This document shows positions 1-14,200 of a stretch of 64,000 nucleotides of DNA, piece after piece; position 1 is the first letter of the stretch, and each line of letters starts with the position of its first letter. The notes beneath the pieces are model-generated. The model saw nothing but the letters and a program-made list of their open reading frames with translations. It made no database searches and was not told where the DNA came from. This DNA comes from Sitta carolinensis (taxonomy: Eukaryota > Chordata > Aves > Passeriformes > Sittidae). The position numbers were made by a program, and so were the translations under genes. The stretch is taken from positions 16,980,234-17,044,233 of the forward strand of contig JAVUNC010000019.1 of assembly GCA_032173965.1 (NCBI GenBank), written 5' to 3'.

Positions 1-2194
<2,194 letters not shown>

Positions 2195-2350
2195 GTCTCC
2201 TCGGTCCTCCGGGGCTTCCTGGACTCGATGCTGGTGCGAGAGCCCTCGCAGAGAGCCACGGCCCAGGAACTGCTGAGACACCCCTTCCTCAAGCTGGCTG
2301 GGCCCCCCTCCTGCATCGTGCCCCTCATGAGGCAGCACAGGCATCGCTGA
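2195..2350 (+). CDS. PAK5: PAK5 (PAK7) terminal coding exon with stop
   Basis: The exon has 51 codons plus TGA (2348-2350) and opens in phase 0 after acceptor AG at 2193-2194. It encodes [20 protein letters not shown], then [18 protein letters not shown] and [13 protein letters not shown] at the C-terminus. The [13 protein letters not shown] segment is kinase subdomain XI, whose arginine normally pairs with the APE glutamate. The ending SCIVPLMRQ(Y/H)RH is characteristic of PAK5; PAK4 ends in MRQNRTR. With the preceding exon it gives the last 96 residues of a protein that is about 720 residues in mammals. Nothing is broken, so this end of the gene looks functional. Confidence 0.96.
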   Translation, partial: VSSVLRGFLDSMLVREPSQRATAQELLRHPFLKLAGPPSCIVPLMRQHRHR

Positions 2351-2887
2351 GGCTTTTTGGGAAGAGGTCAGTGCAGAGGCTGGCTCGTGGCGTGTGGGAA
2401 TGCCAGCAGTTGTGTGGGATCCGCAGGCCGGGAGGAGGAAAACCTTTGAAGGAAAGCAGCCCTGTGGAAACAGCGTGGTGTCCAGAGAAGCCCAAAGGCC
2501 AGGCAGTGCCCTCTGAGGGATGCTGGGCCAGGCACTGCCAGCACTGCTGGCTGCTGCGCCAGCCGGGCAGAAGGCACCGAATGCCAACGGGGGAAAGGTA
2601 ATTTAGCAGAGGAGAGCACAGCCAGAGCAAAACACCTGAACTTTCCTGCAGGCTACGGCACTTCTGTTTCAGAAGAACACTTTTCTGACAAAACAAAGCA
2701 CTTTTTATCTCGGTCAGAGCAGCGCAGTGTATTTTGCAACAAGTTTGTAATTTTCTGTACAGTACATTTTGATAACTTGCAGTACTTTGTCATGTAACTG
2801 TTGTGTTAGTTGAAGTATTAAGCGTAACTTAGCAAGAATTTGAGAAGATGAAGTTTCCTACTTTTTTTAACCCTTTTGAAAACAGGA

Positions 2888-2932
2888 GAAAAAAATGGAA
2901 AAAAAAAAAAAAAGAAAAAAAAAAAAAAAAAC
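2888..2932 (+). repeat. A-rich simple repeat
   Basis: This is a nearly pure adenine tract with a few G or T interruptions inside the presumed PAK5 3' UTR. It could be the poly(A) tail of an old retro-insertion, but no insertion body or flanking duplication was recognised. It may also prime spurious oligo-dT cDNA. Confidence 0.8.
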
Positions 2933-3590
2933 AAGCAACCACAGCCACCTTTAGGAAGTTGTAAGGTTTTGCAGATTTCGCCTGGGGCGAGCAGGCAGCT
3001 GGAGGAGCCAGGCTGGCTGGTGCTGCGGGATCCTCGGTGGCAGCGGCAGCCCCGCTCTGCGGAGGGCCAGCCGGGCCAGGGCCCGCCCGGCGGGGCGGAT
3101 GCCCGCGGTCTGTGGCGCCCGGGAGCCTCCAGCATTGCTGCCCCGCTCCGGCAGTGGGCAGGGAGGGCGGGCAGGAGCGCCTCCCGCCCCGAGGGAGCCC
3201 CGCAGCTCCGGCAGAGCCGTGGCAGCGGCTGGCCGGGGTTGCGTTTGCCATAGAGGAGAAGTCGTGCTGCTGTCTAGACCTTTCTGAATGTTGATGCAAC
3301 AGTTGACTACTGCGGTACAATTTTGTGTTATTTGTTGGATGACTTTGCATGTTAACTGTAGGCCTAAATAGATTTGCCTTTAAAATTTTTAGAAGTGCTT
3401 CATAATTATTTCGATGAGAAATTAATTTTATTTATTAACAATGAGTTGTTTTTAATTATGTATAATACAAAAGCCATGTTTTTCAAGTTTGTTTTTTTTT
3501 CTTACTGACCTCATTTTATGGTATCTTTAAGAACCACAAAGCCAACTTTGTGAAAACACAGTTTCTTTCTTTTTATGGAATTTCATAGTT

Positions 3591-3596
3591 AATAAA
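3591..3596 (+). promoter_or_regulatory. PAK5: Candidate PAK5 polyadenylation signal
   Basis: A canonical AATAAA hexamer lies about 1.24 kb after the PAK5 stop, followed by T-rich DNA. Alternative hexamers are near 4037-4042 and in the AAATAAATAAATTAATAAA stretch near 4235-4255. Confidence 0.4.
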
Positions 3597-3620
3597 TTAA
3601 TTGTTATTTATTGTAGTGAA

Positions 3621-6600
3621 TTATAACCAAACATCTAAACATGGCAGGAGCTGTTGCTCAAAGATCTTCCTCTGGGAGAAAAGAGTTGCCAATAGTAAAG
3701 AAGCTCCTTTAGTTCTGCCCTTAAAGAATATCTGGAGGGAGAGAAGCAATTTTAAAAAGAGAAGAGAAAAGGAGATAAGGATGATCTGGAATCTGGAACA
3801 GCTGTTCTTACACCAGTGTCTTATCCCAGAGCTCTCTCTCCCTGCCCCTGTTTGCACATTTGAAGAAGACACTGAAGAAAATGCGTTTGGCCCCCAGGGC
3901 CCACCCAGCCAGGAGCACCCACAGCCCCCAGGGCTCTCTTTTGTAGTCTTGACAACTCAGGAAACCAGGCTGCACCAGTCCAGGCAACGGCACAACTTAA
4001 TACTAGCCACAAAATTACCTTTTTTAACCATCTTTGAATAAAAAGAAGGGGGTTGGTGGGAGTTTTTTCTTCAATATTCAGCACATTTTAGGCTGTACAA
4101 GTGAAGAATTTTCTGCAACTTTCTTATCATTAGATACTTTAAACAGTGTTCATCAAGTTTACTGAGAGTTTTGTCGATTTCAAAGGGGTTTTTTTGTGAA
4201 CACCAGCTACTGGTGAGACAAATGCACATGCAAGTTAAATAAATAAATTAATAAACACTTCTAAACTTTCAGTGTGGGTTTTTTTTCACCATGCCTTTTT
4301 TCTACTTATAGATTTGACTCAGTTCCACAGTACCAGACCAAGCAGATAATAAAGAAAAAAGTGTTCTTATATATATATATAATATATGCAAGATACACAT
4401 GTACGATACACATACATATCTATCAATACATATATAAACAGTGATTTATAGAGGTGCCCCAAGTGTTTTCTAAGTGTCAGTGCATTTCCTCCTTCCTTTC
4501 TCCATCCCCTAAATAATCCCTTTCTTTTTTTGCCCTGCATATCCCCTGATTTTCAGCTCACAACTGTTGATCTCTCACTCCTGCTGACAACAATTCCTCC
4601 CAGTTTCCCCTGCAGCACCAGTCAGCTGATGAATCTACAATGTTATTTGCTACCTTCAAGTCTTACAAATGAGGATTTCTCTTACTTTTGGTTTCTGACA
4701 TCAATAAATACTTTGAAATACACTGAAAAAACGTAATACCATCACCTAAAAACAAAGCAAGGCCTGTGAAGAGCACCCATTCACTCAGAAGCTGAGGTCT
4801 GCTCCAGGTATGGTGGGATATTCCAATGAAATTATTCCCACCTGTCACTAAGGAATGATGGCTTTTTCTGAGCTCACAGTGCTAAAACTACTCACAAATA
4901 CTCCTAATCTTGGTAGCAGAGGCCAGGACATTTACTGGCTATGTCACCCCCCTCCCTCAGTAATACAGCAATAATTTATAATTAAAGTTCTAATCACAAG
5001 TAGTCTGTGAGTCATTAGCAGCTGCTTTAGTAAGTGCTTAATTATTACAGGTCCTCACAGAGCTCAGTAGGGTGATAAGGTGTATTTATCCACCTTCTAC
5101 TGCTGTGTTCATAAACATCTATAAAGCAAAGCTTTCAATTTGCAGCTCACACATAAAAAGCCATCAATAAATGAAAGCTAAATACAAAATTAAATCATAA
5201 CAAACTGCTGCCATCTTCAAGATGCTGCAGCAGTTTGACAGGCAGGAGGGAAGCTGGACATACTATCTCTCATAAATAATTTTTCATCAATAGGCTTGAA
5301 AAGCTTAAAGCAATGGAGAATTCAGATCAATTTTAGTAAATGTGACCAAAAGGATAGAGAGAGTTAAAACATTTAAACGGTTTTCACCCAAAACCTTTAA
5401 TTTTTTTTTTCAACCAAGATATATCAGTCTGGTGCACAAACTGTCACTGAGATGAAATTATTGTTTCTTTTTCCTTTCTTCCCCAAAAAGCAAAAACATT
5501 TCAATCTAGCAAAAAGTATTTTCTATCAGTTCAGAAAATCAAATCAATTACTGCGTTCCTGGAGCTCTGTTGCTAATAGTTGACAGAGACACTTGCCCCC
5601 CTGAGGGTGATGCCAAGTGCTTCCTAAGGGAAACCCTCATCTGCCATGAAAAGCAGCTGAAGTCCTTCAGGCAGGCCCAGGAGCAACATCAGCTTTTGGG
5701 GGGTTTGTCCCCATCCAGTGGCCACTGCCACCACCTCAGTGCTCTGGGGTCAGGCAGGGACAGTCCCTGTGAGTGCCTGGACAGGGGCAGTGCAGGATGA
5801 GTTAAGAACAGTTCAGAGCCCACCATGAATCAGCCCTTCTCCCATCTTAAATCCACACGGATGTTTGGGAGCATCTCCCTGGTGGAGCAGGCAGTTTTGC
5901 TCACGTGGTGCACCAGGAGAAGCCGCAGCAGCAGCTTCACCTGCACAAGGCCCAGGTGGGGACACCATCCCCAGGCACTGCCTCTCCTGCACTGATGCTC
6001 AGCTCAGCCAGGCCCCAGCTTCTGCTGCCTGCAGCAGCTCCGTGTGACCCCCTGAAGATCCCCTTCTCCCACCTTTCTCACAGCCCCCTTGCCTCGATGG
6101 TCTATCCAGGAGACAAATGGCACTGAGGGGCTCCTCTGGCATCTGCAGCTCAGCTGTTGGCTGCCTTTTTGTGCTTTATTATTCTCTGGGATGTCACAGT
6201 GGCAGATGTGCCAGGCTGATGGGAGCTGGCTGGGAGAGCCTGCCTGGCCCCAGGGCAGACAAGGGTGAGGCAGGACAAAGCTCCTCTCTATTAAGGAGGA
6301 ACCTTTAATCCTTTTATTCACCCTCCTGTTACCTCTGGCTTTTTCTAACTGCCTCTAAAACAACCTTTTCTTTTTTAATTATCAGCTTATTGTAAGCAGT
6401 GGCACTTGATCAGATTAAAGCTCACCCAGGACCCTTTCACTGGAGTTGTAAAGGAAAAGGGCAAAGCCACGATCATTGTTAGTGCCATAATTTTCCTTTT
6501 TGCATCCAAATGAGAAAACAGAAAGCTGAGCAGAGCATAGAGATGAGACCAGGAATAAGGCAGGACTAAAGGAAGGCTTATGCTGCATCCACCTTCATCA

Positions 6601-7760
6601 AAAAGCTGTAAATTTCGGAGGAGACTACAGATTAAAGAAGAGTTAGGTTTCTTCTCTTACCTTTTCCCAGCATTGAAATTACTGTTTTTCTTTGATTGCA
6701 TTTTAAGCTGAAAGAAAACAATCAAGCCTCTGTTTGAATTAGATGAGTTTAAGATCAGGGAAATGTTTTCCATACCCTGAATTGACACAAGGCCTGGACT
6801 AACTCCTGCTGAGGGAACACCGGAGCCAAGGGGAGACACAGGATTCAGTGGGAACTGGAATAAAACACATCACTGCCCACAAAACACACAGGGAAAACAA
6901 CCAGGAGACAGAAGAATATTAGGACAGCCAACAACTCACAGAATATTGAGCCACCACCGTGTCTTCACCAAGCCATTTGCAGCAAAACCACTGCTGGAAT
7001 AAATCCTCCGAGTGACATCCACTCAGATGGTGAATCTGTGCTCGAGTCCATTGGCATCGTGGAGTGAGCACAAAGCATTGCATCGTTTCAAATTAAGAAG
7101 ACAAATCCAGCATTAGATATGTACATGTTTTAATTAATTTTAAAAATCGTCTACATTTAAGGGTAGGTTTCAAGGGTTTCCTTATAATTTTTCTGTTACA
7201 TTAGATTATACCTGAATAATCTGCATAGTAACTTTTAACATCACTGTTTTCTTTTTCTCTTTTTTGTTTTGTTGTGAAAATTATCAGTTGCAGGTAGCAA
7301 TGTAACATCTCAACCACAATCACAATACGTGCAGGATGCCCAGCCAGAAGCATTTCTCAGTTGACTTGCAGTAGCACAGCACTTTATAATTTGTGTATCA
7401 ATACTTTTTTTCTGTTTTTTTTTTTTTTTCCTTTTTTTCTAAGTTTTGTTCAGATGTGGCTCAAGAAGCAAAAACAAACTTTCTTCACTCAGTCTCAGGT
7501 GTGGGGTCAGCTCCACAGCTGTGATCTGCTCCACTGGAGTTACTGACCTTGAATATTATTTTTTTTTCCAAAGCACACCTGCATTTGCCTCCATGCTTTT
7601 CTTAACATGAGTGCAAACCTAGGGATGTGATTTGAGTCCCTTCGTTTTAGAGGGCCTGAATGAACCCTGTGCAATGGCTCTGTCTCCCTGTCCTGCTTCC
7701 TGCATGGACAGGAACATGGAGGGCTGAATCCTCCAAAGGTGATGCAGGGAGAGGTAAGAA
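3621..7760. other. Intergenic DNA between convergent PAK5 and LAMP5
   Basis: No exon, RNA gene or recognisable full repeat was found on either strand. The region is mostly AT-rich, with an AT dinucleotide stretch at about 4368-4390, T-rich runs near 7380-7440, and a more GC-rich part at 5570-6300. Short open frames here have no family signature. It could also hold longer versions of either 3' UTR. Confidence 0.6.
4368..4390. repeat. (AT)n microsatellite
   Basis: A run of alternating T and A lies in an AT-rich intergenic segment. It is followed by an imperfect ATACACATGTAC-type stretch to about 4438. Confidence 0.8.
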
Positions 7761-8088
7761 TTTATTAAGATGGGAAAAAGGGAAAAAATAAAACAAGAAA
7801 GCTAATTGTGCTCCCAGTGTGAAACTCTGACAAGTGAAGCATTTCTGTCTCCAGATGATCAGCCCAGCTGCCTAAAGAAGGTATTCAAACCACCTACAGA
7901 CATCTCAGGCAGAGTCTCCTTACAGAGTCTGTGTTAAAGCCAAGCCTTAGCCTGAGTGTCTCCATGAAATACTCAGGATTAGGTGCTGTGAATACCATCC
8001 CTTACCCCCAAGAACCTTTCCTCGCCCACAGAAAAAAGTGCTTTTGCTTTTTCTACCTGATAAGTGCTCGGTTGCTCGGTCCTGCTCC
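7761..8088 (-). other. LAMP5: LAMP5 3' UTR (minimum, to first poly(A) signal)
   Basis: Minus-strand sequence after the LAMP5 stop runs to an AATAAA hexamer at 7766-7761. That would give a 3' UTR of about 330 nt. The real UTR may run further, because other hexamers occur near 6315 and 6175 on this strand. Confidence 0.4.
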
Positions 8089-8267
8089 CTATCCCATGTG
8101 TTTGTACTGCGATCTGTCCCGAGGGATCTGCACCTGGCTGGCTGTCAGCTTGTGGTGGATGTGGTAAATGCCGAGGGTGACCACGATAACCAGCCCCAGG
8201 ATCAGCCCCAGGATCAGGGGCAGGGTTTCTTCCAGCTGCTCCCTCTGGTCCACCGGGCACTTGTGTT
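8089..8267 (-). CDS. LAMP5: LAMP5 exon 6: membrane helix, tail and stop
   Basis: The terminal exon begins after acceptor AG at 8269-8268. Its first two bases complete a Glu codon split with exon 5 (G|AA), giving FSEEHKCP as in mammals. It carries the last luminal cysteine (HKCP), the acidic juxtamembrane EQLEE, a transmembrane segment [20 protein letters not shown], a basic stop-transfer HIHHK and the cytosolic tail. The tail ends QYKHMG followed by TAG (8091-8089). YKHM fits the YxxPhi adaptor-binding motif used for endocytosis and endolysosomal sorting, which is known for this family. Confidence 0.97.
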
Positions 8268-11200
8268 CTGCAGGGGAAGAAAGAGGGCAAAGAGGGATGT
8301 GGCTGAGACGCTGCCGCGCCCAGCTGCCTCTGCCGCTGTGCCCGGTGCCGGCCCCCGCAGCACGGGACGGAGCGGCCGGAGCAGCCCGGGGAGAAAAGCG
8401 ATTGCTGTGGAGCAAAGTGCAATCAGTCACAACGCAGGGATGCGGGGAGAGGCGACATCTATCAAACCAGCCCACGCACTGGAAAAACGCTTTCGTGGCC
8501 GTAAGCTCAGCCCTCTCTGCCTCTCTACACATCGACGGCCCTGTTGGGAAGGGGGCAGCCAAAGGCCGAGTTTCCTGAGGGGCTGAAGAGCTGTTTGTTC
8601 ATTCACTTAGAGAATATTCAGTCCGGAGAGGCCTCAGCATCAGCGAGTCGTTCATTCTGCCCCAGACTCCCCTCTATCTGCAAGTTGGCAGAGGTACAAC
8701 ACTATAGCTGCCCCCTCTCTAGGAGCTCCCCACGGACACAGAATTCACAGAATTACTAGGCTGGAAGAGACCCTCCCAGCAGAGCACACACGTGTGTGTC
8801 TGTGCCAAAGAGCACCCCAGCACCCTGCACTGTCCATCAAACATGGCAAAGGAGGAGCAGAAGCAACATCAGCCCTGGCAGTGTTTTTGTCTCTGGCAGA
8901 GAAGCCTTGGCCATAACCTAATAAACCACTAGAAAATAGTGATACAATGGGAAAATACTTTTCTATTGAGCTTGGAAAGGCCACTAAGGTCAGGAAACAT
9001 GATATAATCCTGGCTCAGCTCCCTTACGCTTCCAGAATCTACTGCAGGCCTGAGTGACAGGATCATCATGCACTTTTTTCCCACAGGATTGTTGCTTCTC
9101 CATGCTGATGGACAGGCAGAGCTCATGCTGCTGAGATGGGGTTGCCAGGCTAAAAAGAAGAAAAATGCCAGTTCTGGGGGAAAAAAAAGGGTACGTGATA
9201 CAGGAAGGACAATCGCTGGTTCCTGTTCTTCATTGTATTAGAAATGTGGTGACAACAATGACAATTTTAATTAAAAAAAGAAGAAAAAAAAAGGGAAAAT
9301 AGGCTGTGTTAGACAAGCACATACAAAGGGCACCACAAATTCCCCTCCCTTGCTAAAGACTGTCCAGATGGGTTCCCCGGGCAGCTGATTGCAGAGCTCT
9401 GCAATAACCACGAAGAGCAAATGCTCCACAAATCTAACAGCATGTGGCAAAGGGCAGGAAAAACCCAGAGACCCCCCAGGCCCAGGCAGGAGGTGACAGC
9501 AGGGACCCATTTCCAGCAGTGCTGGCACCTCCAGGAGCTTCACCACATCCTGGAGTGCAGCCTCCCCCAGCGAGGCCATCGGGAAACATTTCGAGCTGTA
9601 AATGAGGTGAAACAAAAAAAAAAAGCAAAAGTGAAATGTTGTCTAACACTAAAGAATGTCCTTTTCAGTTCCAGTTGCTCACTGTTTCACCAGAGGAGTG
9701 ATTAATCACCAGGACTGTGGCACAGGCGATTCAGCAATTGCTGCAATGCAGGGGTTTTGTTTTGTTTTAGTAAGGAGAATGGGGGAAAACTCCTGATTAT
9801 TACTTAGCTCCCAAAATTGGGATTCTAGTGCTCTGTGGAACTGTTCCCAGTTTAGGATGCTAAGGCCTGAGCAGCTCCCAGGGACACGAGCCCAGGCTGA
9901 GCTGACTGCAGGAAAAGCCACTCACGGGGCAGTGCTGTGGGGCCAGGGCTGCTCTGACCCTCTGCCCCAGCTCCAGAGCAGCACCATTCCCACGGGAAGG
10001 ATCCCAGCTCCAGGAGCTCCTGTGCCCCCAGAGTGTGCTGAGGTGCCAGTGAGCAGATCACTGTGGCTGGACACTGATTTTTGCTTTCAAAGTGGCTTAG
10101 CTTAAACCCTACAGAAGATGGCAAGAAAGATGCTGGAAACCCAGCTGAGAGGATTCCCCTGTGCTCAAACACACAGGGTTTTCCATGCACCTTTCCTAAA
10201 CAGGAATGCTCCAGCATTTGCAGGAGAATTGGCTGGATGTGGGGGGCTGCAGCCAGTGGAGAAGGTAAAGCTAAAAGCACCAGTGCAGAAAACAGCTCTA
10301 AAGCCCCCACTTGTAACATCTGAACTGCCAAATTTTGCCAGAGCAAACTGGCTGCAGGGCACAAAACACACCAGAGGACGTGGCAGAGATCCATGGTCCA
10401 CAGAAAGCCACAGTGGTGTTCAAGTGTCTGTGTCACAACTCAAAAAGGTGTCAACTCCTGCAAGCAGCCAAGGAAGAGAGTTCTTTATCCTGACGCTATT
10501 TTTAACAGGATTAAACTAAAATTAAACAAATAAATAAAGCCAACAGGAAAAATATAACCAAACCAAAAAAAAAAAAACAAAAAAAAAAACGCTAAGCAAA
10601 GCTGTGAGTCTCCAGCAGCACAGCCCCAAACTCAGCTGGACCTGCTGCACCTCCCTGGGCAGAGCAGCTGCCTCTGCCCTACCCACACCCTCTCCTCACC
10701 AGAAATGTCCATTTTCTCCTTTTGGACACCAGCAAAGCCTGGGCTCTTTGGAGACTGTGGAGGGACTGGAGGGACCCAGCATGGAAGCACTGGGAAGTGC
10801 TAAGCACAAACTCATCTGCAAAGTGAGGCTCTCTGAGTGCTGCCTGCTAGGAGGATGAATTCTCTATTTTGACATTAATATAATGTTAAACCACATCATT
10901 TTACGACAAATAAAAATACTTTCACATTTATAACAATGTACTTTAACGTTTATACAGCATTTTTCACCCCAAGAATTCAAATGAAGTGTTTTTCACCCCA
11001 AGAATTCAAAGCAAAGGCACTGAGGTCCACAGCACAGCAGGGAGGCAGGCAGGCAGCAGGCATCATTCCTGCTCCATCAGCACAGGAAAAGGCAAAGGGG
11101 GAACAGGAGGGGAAAAGGCTTGGCATAAAGTCCATGGAAGATAAATTTGGACATTCAACCCCCTCAAGTATGGGTAGGTTGATGCTTGACAAATGAAGAA

Positions 11201-14200
11201 CCACTGCATTGGGAACAGCTATGAGTTCAAAATTAATGACCCTGCAGGGAAACAGCCCTTTCTATCAAATTTTCAGTATTTCACTCTGGGTAGCAGGGAT
11301 CTCAGCATTTCCTAAATTACTGGGATTTACCCTCAGCTCAGGGAAGCAAAAAGGTCCCAGGCAAAAAGGAGGAGATTCAGGCAATGCTGGGAGTTTTGCT
11401 GCATCCCAAACACGGTGGGGTCACCCCTTTGCCAGAGTGGGGTCCCCCCAGTCCGTGCCCCGTGGAACACCCACTGCAGACTGATACAAAGGAGGTGTTT
11501 AGGAACATTCCTCCCTGTTCCTTTGTGCTGTGCCTCCTCCCAGGCTCACGTACTGCCACGGTTTCTATGGTGAGTGCTCGTCCAATTCCAGTACCAGGCT
11601 GTGAAACCACCTAAGAGCCCGTTTTCCTCTTCCACGAAATCCTTCTGCAGAGCAAACCCCGCAAAAATCCCGGCAAAAGGCACAGAGCCCTCCCGCAGGC
11701 ACGAGAATGAGCATCAGCACAGGGATTGTCCAAAGGGGGGAAAAACAGCCCAGCTGTGTCTGGCACGACAAGATTTTTGAGATTTTGAGATGAGTATTTA
11801 TAAGTAAATAGCTTTTAAAAAAAATATAAAAAGAAAGACCAGGTGCTTTTTAAAAAGTGGCTGCAGACCTTGGTGCAAAGGACCCTTGAGAAAATGTGGC
11901 CCTCAAGTGAGAGGTCTCCACTCCCTCTGAGTCACCCCAGGATCCCAGACCCTGATTCTCAACTGTTGTATCCCTTTGTATTAGTATTTTTCATCACATT
12001 GCTTTATATTCAAATTTTTAGATATAAAATCAAAAGAGCTGACAGTTTCTCTGGGGTTCTTTCGTCAGTTTAAACCTTCTCACACCCTCTTGATCCAGCT
12101 CTCATTTTACTCATCTTCTAAGCTAAAAAAATGTACACTTTCCCTATTAAAAAAATAAATTAATCAAACTGAATGAAAAGAAATTTGCTGCTTCTGTATT
12201 GAAAAATAATGATTAAAAATAAATAAATAAATAAATGTGGATTTGTGAAGGTTGGAAGCAGTGTCTCAAAAAAAAAAAAAAAACCCACAACAAAGTCTAG
12301 CACATGAATTTAAGCATTCAAAAAACCCCAATCCAATCAACCTACAAGCTTTTTAACCTATGCCTGCCAGGACAGTGTCAGGACTAATGAAGAAACCTTT
12401 CCCACATTTCTTTGTGGAAAAAAGGGCCCCAACCCTCCTGCATCTCGGTAATTCTTCTGCTCTAGCAGGTCTCTTTCTCTACTCTAAAATATTTTAAAAT
12501 GTTCTGTAGCTTGTTCATAATTAATAGGAATTTTACCTAATGGGAAATTAATGAACCAAAAAGGAGAAGGCTAATTACTGTAATTTGAGATTGGCAGTGA
12601 TTCTCAGACCCCACAAAGGCTCCTGTTCTGCCATGTGTGTGCTGAGGATGAGCTCAGCTGGTGGGAACGTGCTACTGGGAGAGTGGCAGAGCTCTGGCTG
12701 GAGCTCCAGTGATAAATCACCTCCCAGGATCACTGGCCACCCTCTCCAGATTCTCTCTGGTGGTTAACTTCCAGTGGAATTCAACAAAAAGGAGAGTAAT
12801 TAAATAATGAGAGCAACAAGAACAGGAAACCCCATTGAGCTTGACAAAAAGAGAAGCCATGTTATCCTCCAGAGGAGGAATTCCCTCCATGTGTTTAAAC
12901 ATTGCTAAACCAACATCATCTCTTTGTGTGCTGGAGGAAAAAACCCACCAAACTACAGCAACAAAATAGAAAACAAAATAGAAACAAATTTGCTGCCTGA
13001 CAGGAATGAGCATATCACGAAACCAGCAGGTAGATGCCTTTGGCAATGAGCCCCGAGTTTGGTTGTTTTAACTGGGAGCTCTTGGACTTCACAAGTTTGG
13101 TATCACAGAGACACACACTTGCATATTTTAAACATGCTGTTCCCAGCCTCCAAGGTCTGCCCAGCCTAACCCTGAGTGCAGGAATCCTGGATCCACAGGA
13201 GGAAAGAGGGCAAAACTACGCCAACCAGAAAAAAAAAAAATACAGCAAACGATTAAGTTCTACTTTTTTCTCCCTGTAAATCTAAGAAAAACGTGGTACT
13301 ACTTTGATACAAAAAAAACCCTGCCCACGGATAAAACCTACTCAGTATTCTACTGGCCTTGCTATGAGTAATTCAGGCAGAGCTCTGCCAGAGCCAGCAC
13401 ACGCAACAGCACGAATTTACTACATCGGTGAGAGGATGCCAGTCGTGAGTGCAACCACTCAGCTCTGCAGTCAGTGCTGGGCTTTCTTTGTGTCCCAAAA
13501 TATTTCCCACATGCAAAATAATAAAGCTCTATGCTTTTAATGCTAGGCTTGAATACCACCATTTTCTAACTCGTTATTAAAAGAGTAGGCTATTACACAT
13601 TTTATTTGCACCTGGTTACAATAAAGGGCTCTATTAATTTTAGTGCTAAGGCAGCAATCACTATGAAATGGGACTGGCCTTACCTAATCCAGGTGAGCAT
13701 GACTACACTGCCTCATTCAACCTGATGGGAAAGCCAAGGGGGAGCAGGGAGGAGTAGCACCATGGGTTGGGATAAAGGAAGCTAAAGGAGGCTAAAACTG
13801 CAGGAATCCTGTCCCATGGCAGCATTGCTGCAGACTCCAGTGCAATCTTTTGATAAAAACATGTTTTAACTCAGGTTTTATCTGCCATGGATGTAAAAAA
13901 ATCCCAGAAGGAGAATGGCATCCCGTGTGTTTGGTGCTCGAGGAGCCTCACTGAAGCCCCCGTTACGCTTCCTTCACCCTCACAATGAGCATCAATCAAA
14001 CTGAAGCCAGGAACATGCAGCCACTGCAGCCCCAAGCTTCCTCAGTGTGCAGCAGCCCTAAGAAGGCCATGGGGCTGTGCTGAAGCAGTTTTGTGCTGCA
14101 GAGGAGCCACCTCAGCCTTGCAGGGCTCTCCCCAGGGATGCTGCATTGGGGCTTGCTGGCAATCTGACTCTACAAGTCCTTACAGAAGCCAACGTAAGTA

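Larger units (their letters stand above)
2351..3620 (+). other. PAK5: PAK5 3' UTR (probable extent)
   Basis: Non-coding sequence follows the PAK5 stop. It has three parts: a GC-moderate stretch to about 2690, an AT-rich stretch with a long A-run, and a GC-rich CpG-containing block (about 2985-3250) followed by AT-rich DNA. An AATAAA hexamer at 3591-3596 is the first good polyadenylation signal, and another lies near 4037-4042. The end of the transcript cannot be fixed from sequence alone. Confidence 0.5.

Noticed and set aside
8038..8586. Open frame of 182 codons on the plus strand over LAMP5 exon 6
   Set aside because: It is the antisense shadow of a clearly conserved LAMP5 exon and has no family resemblance of its own.
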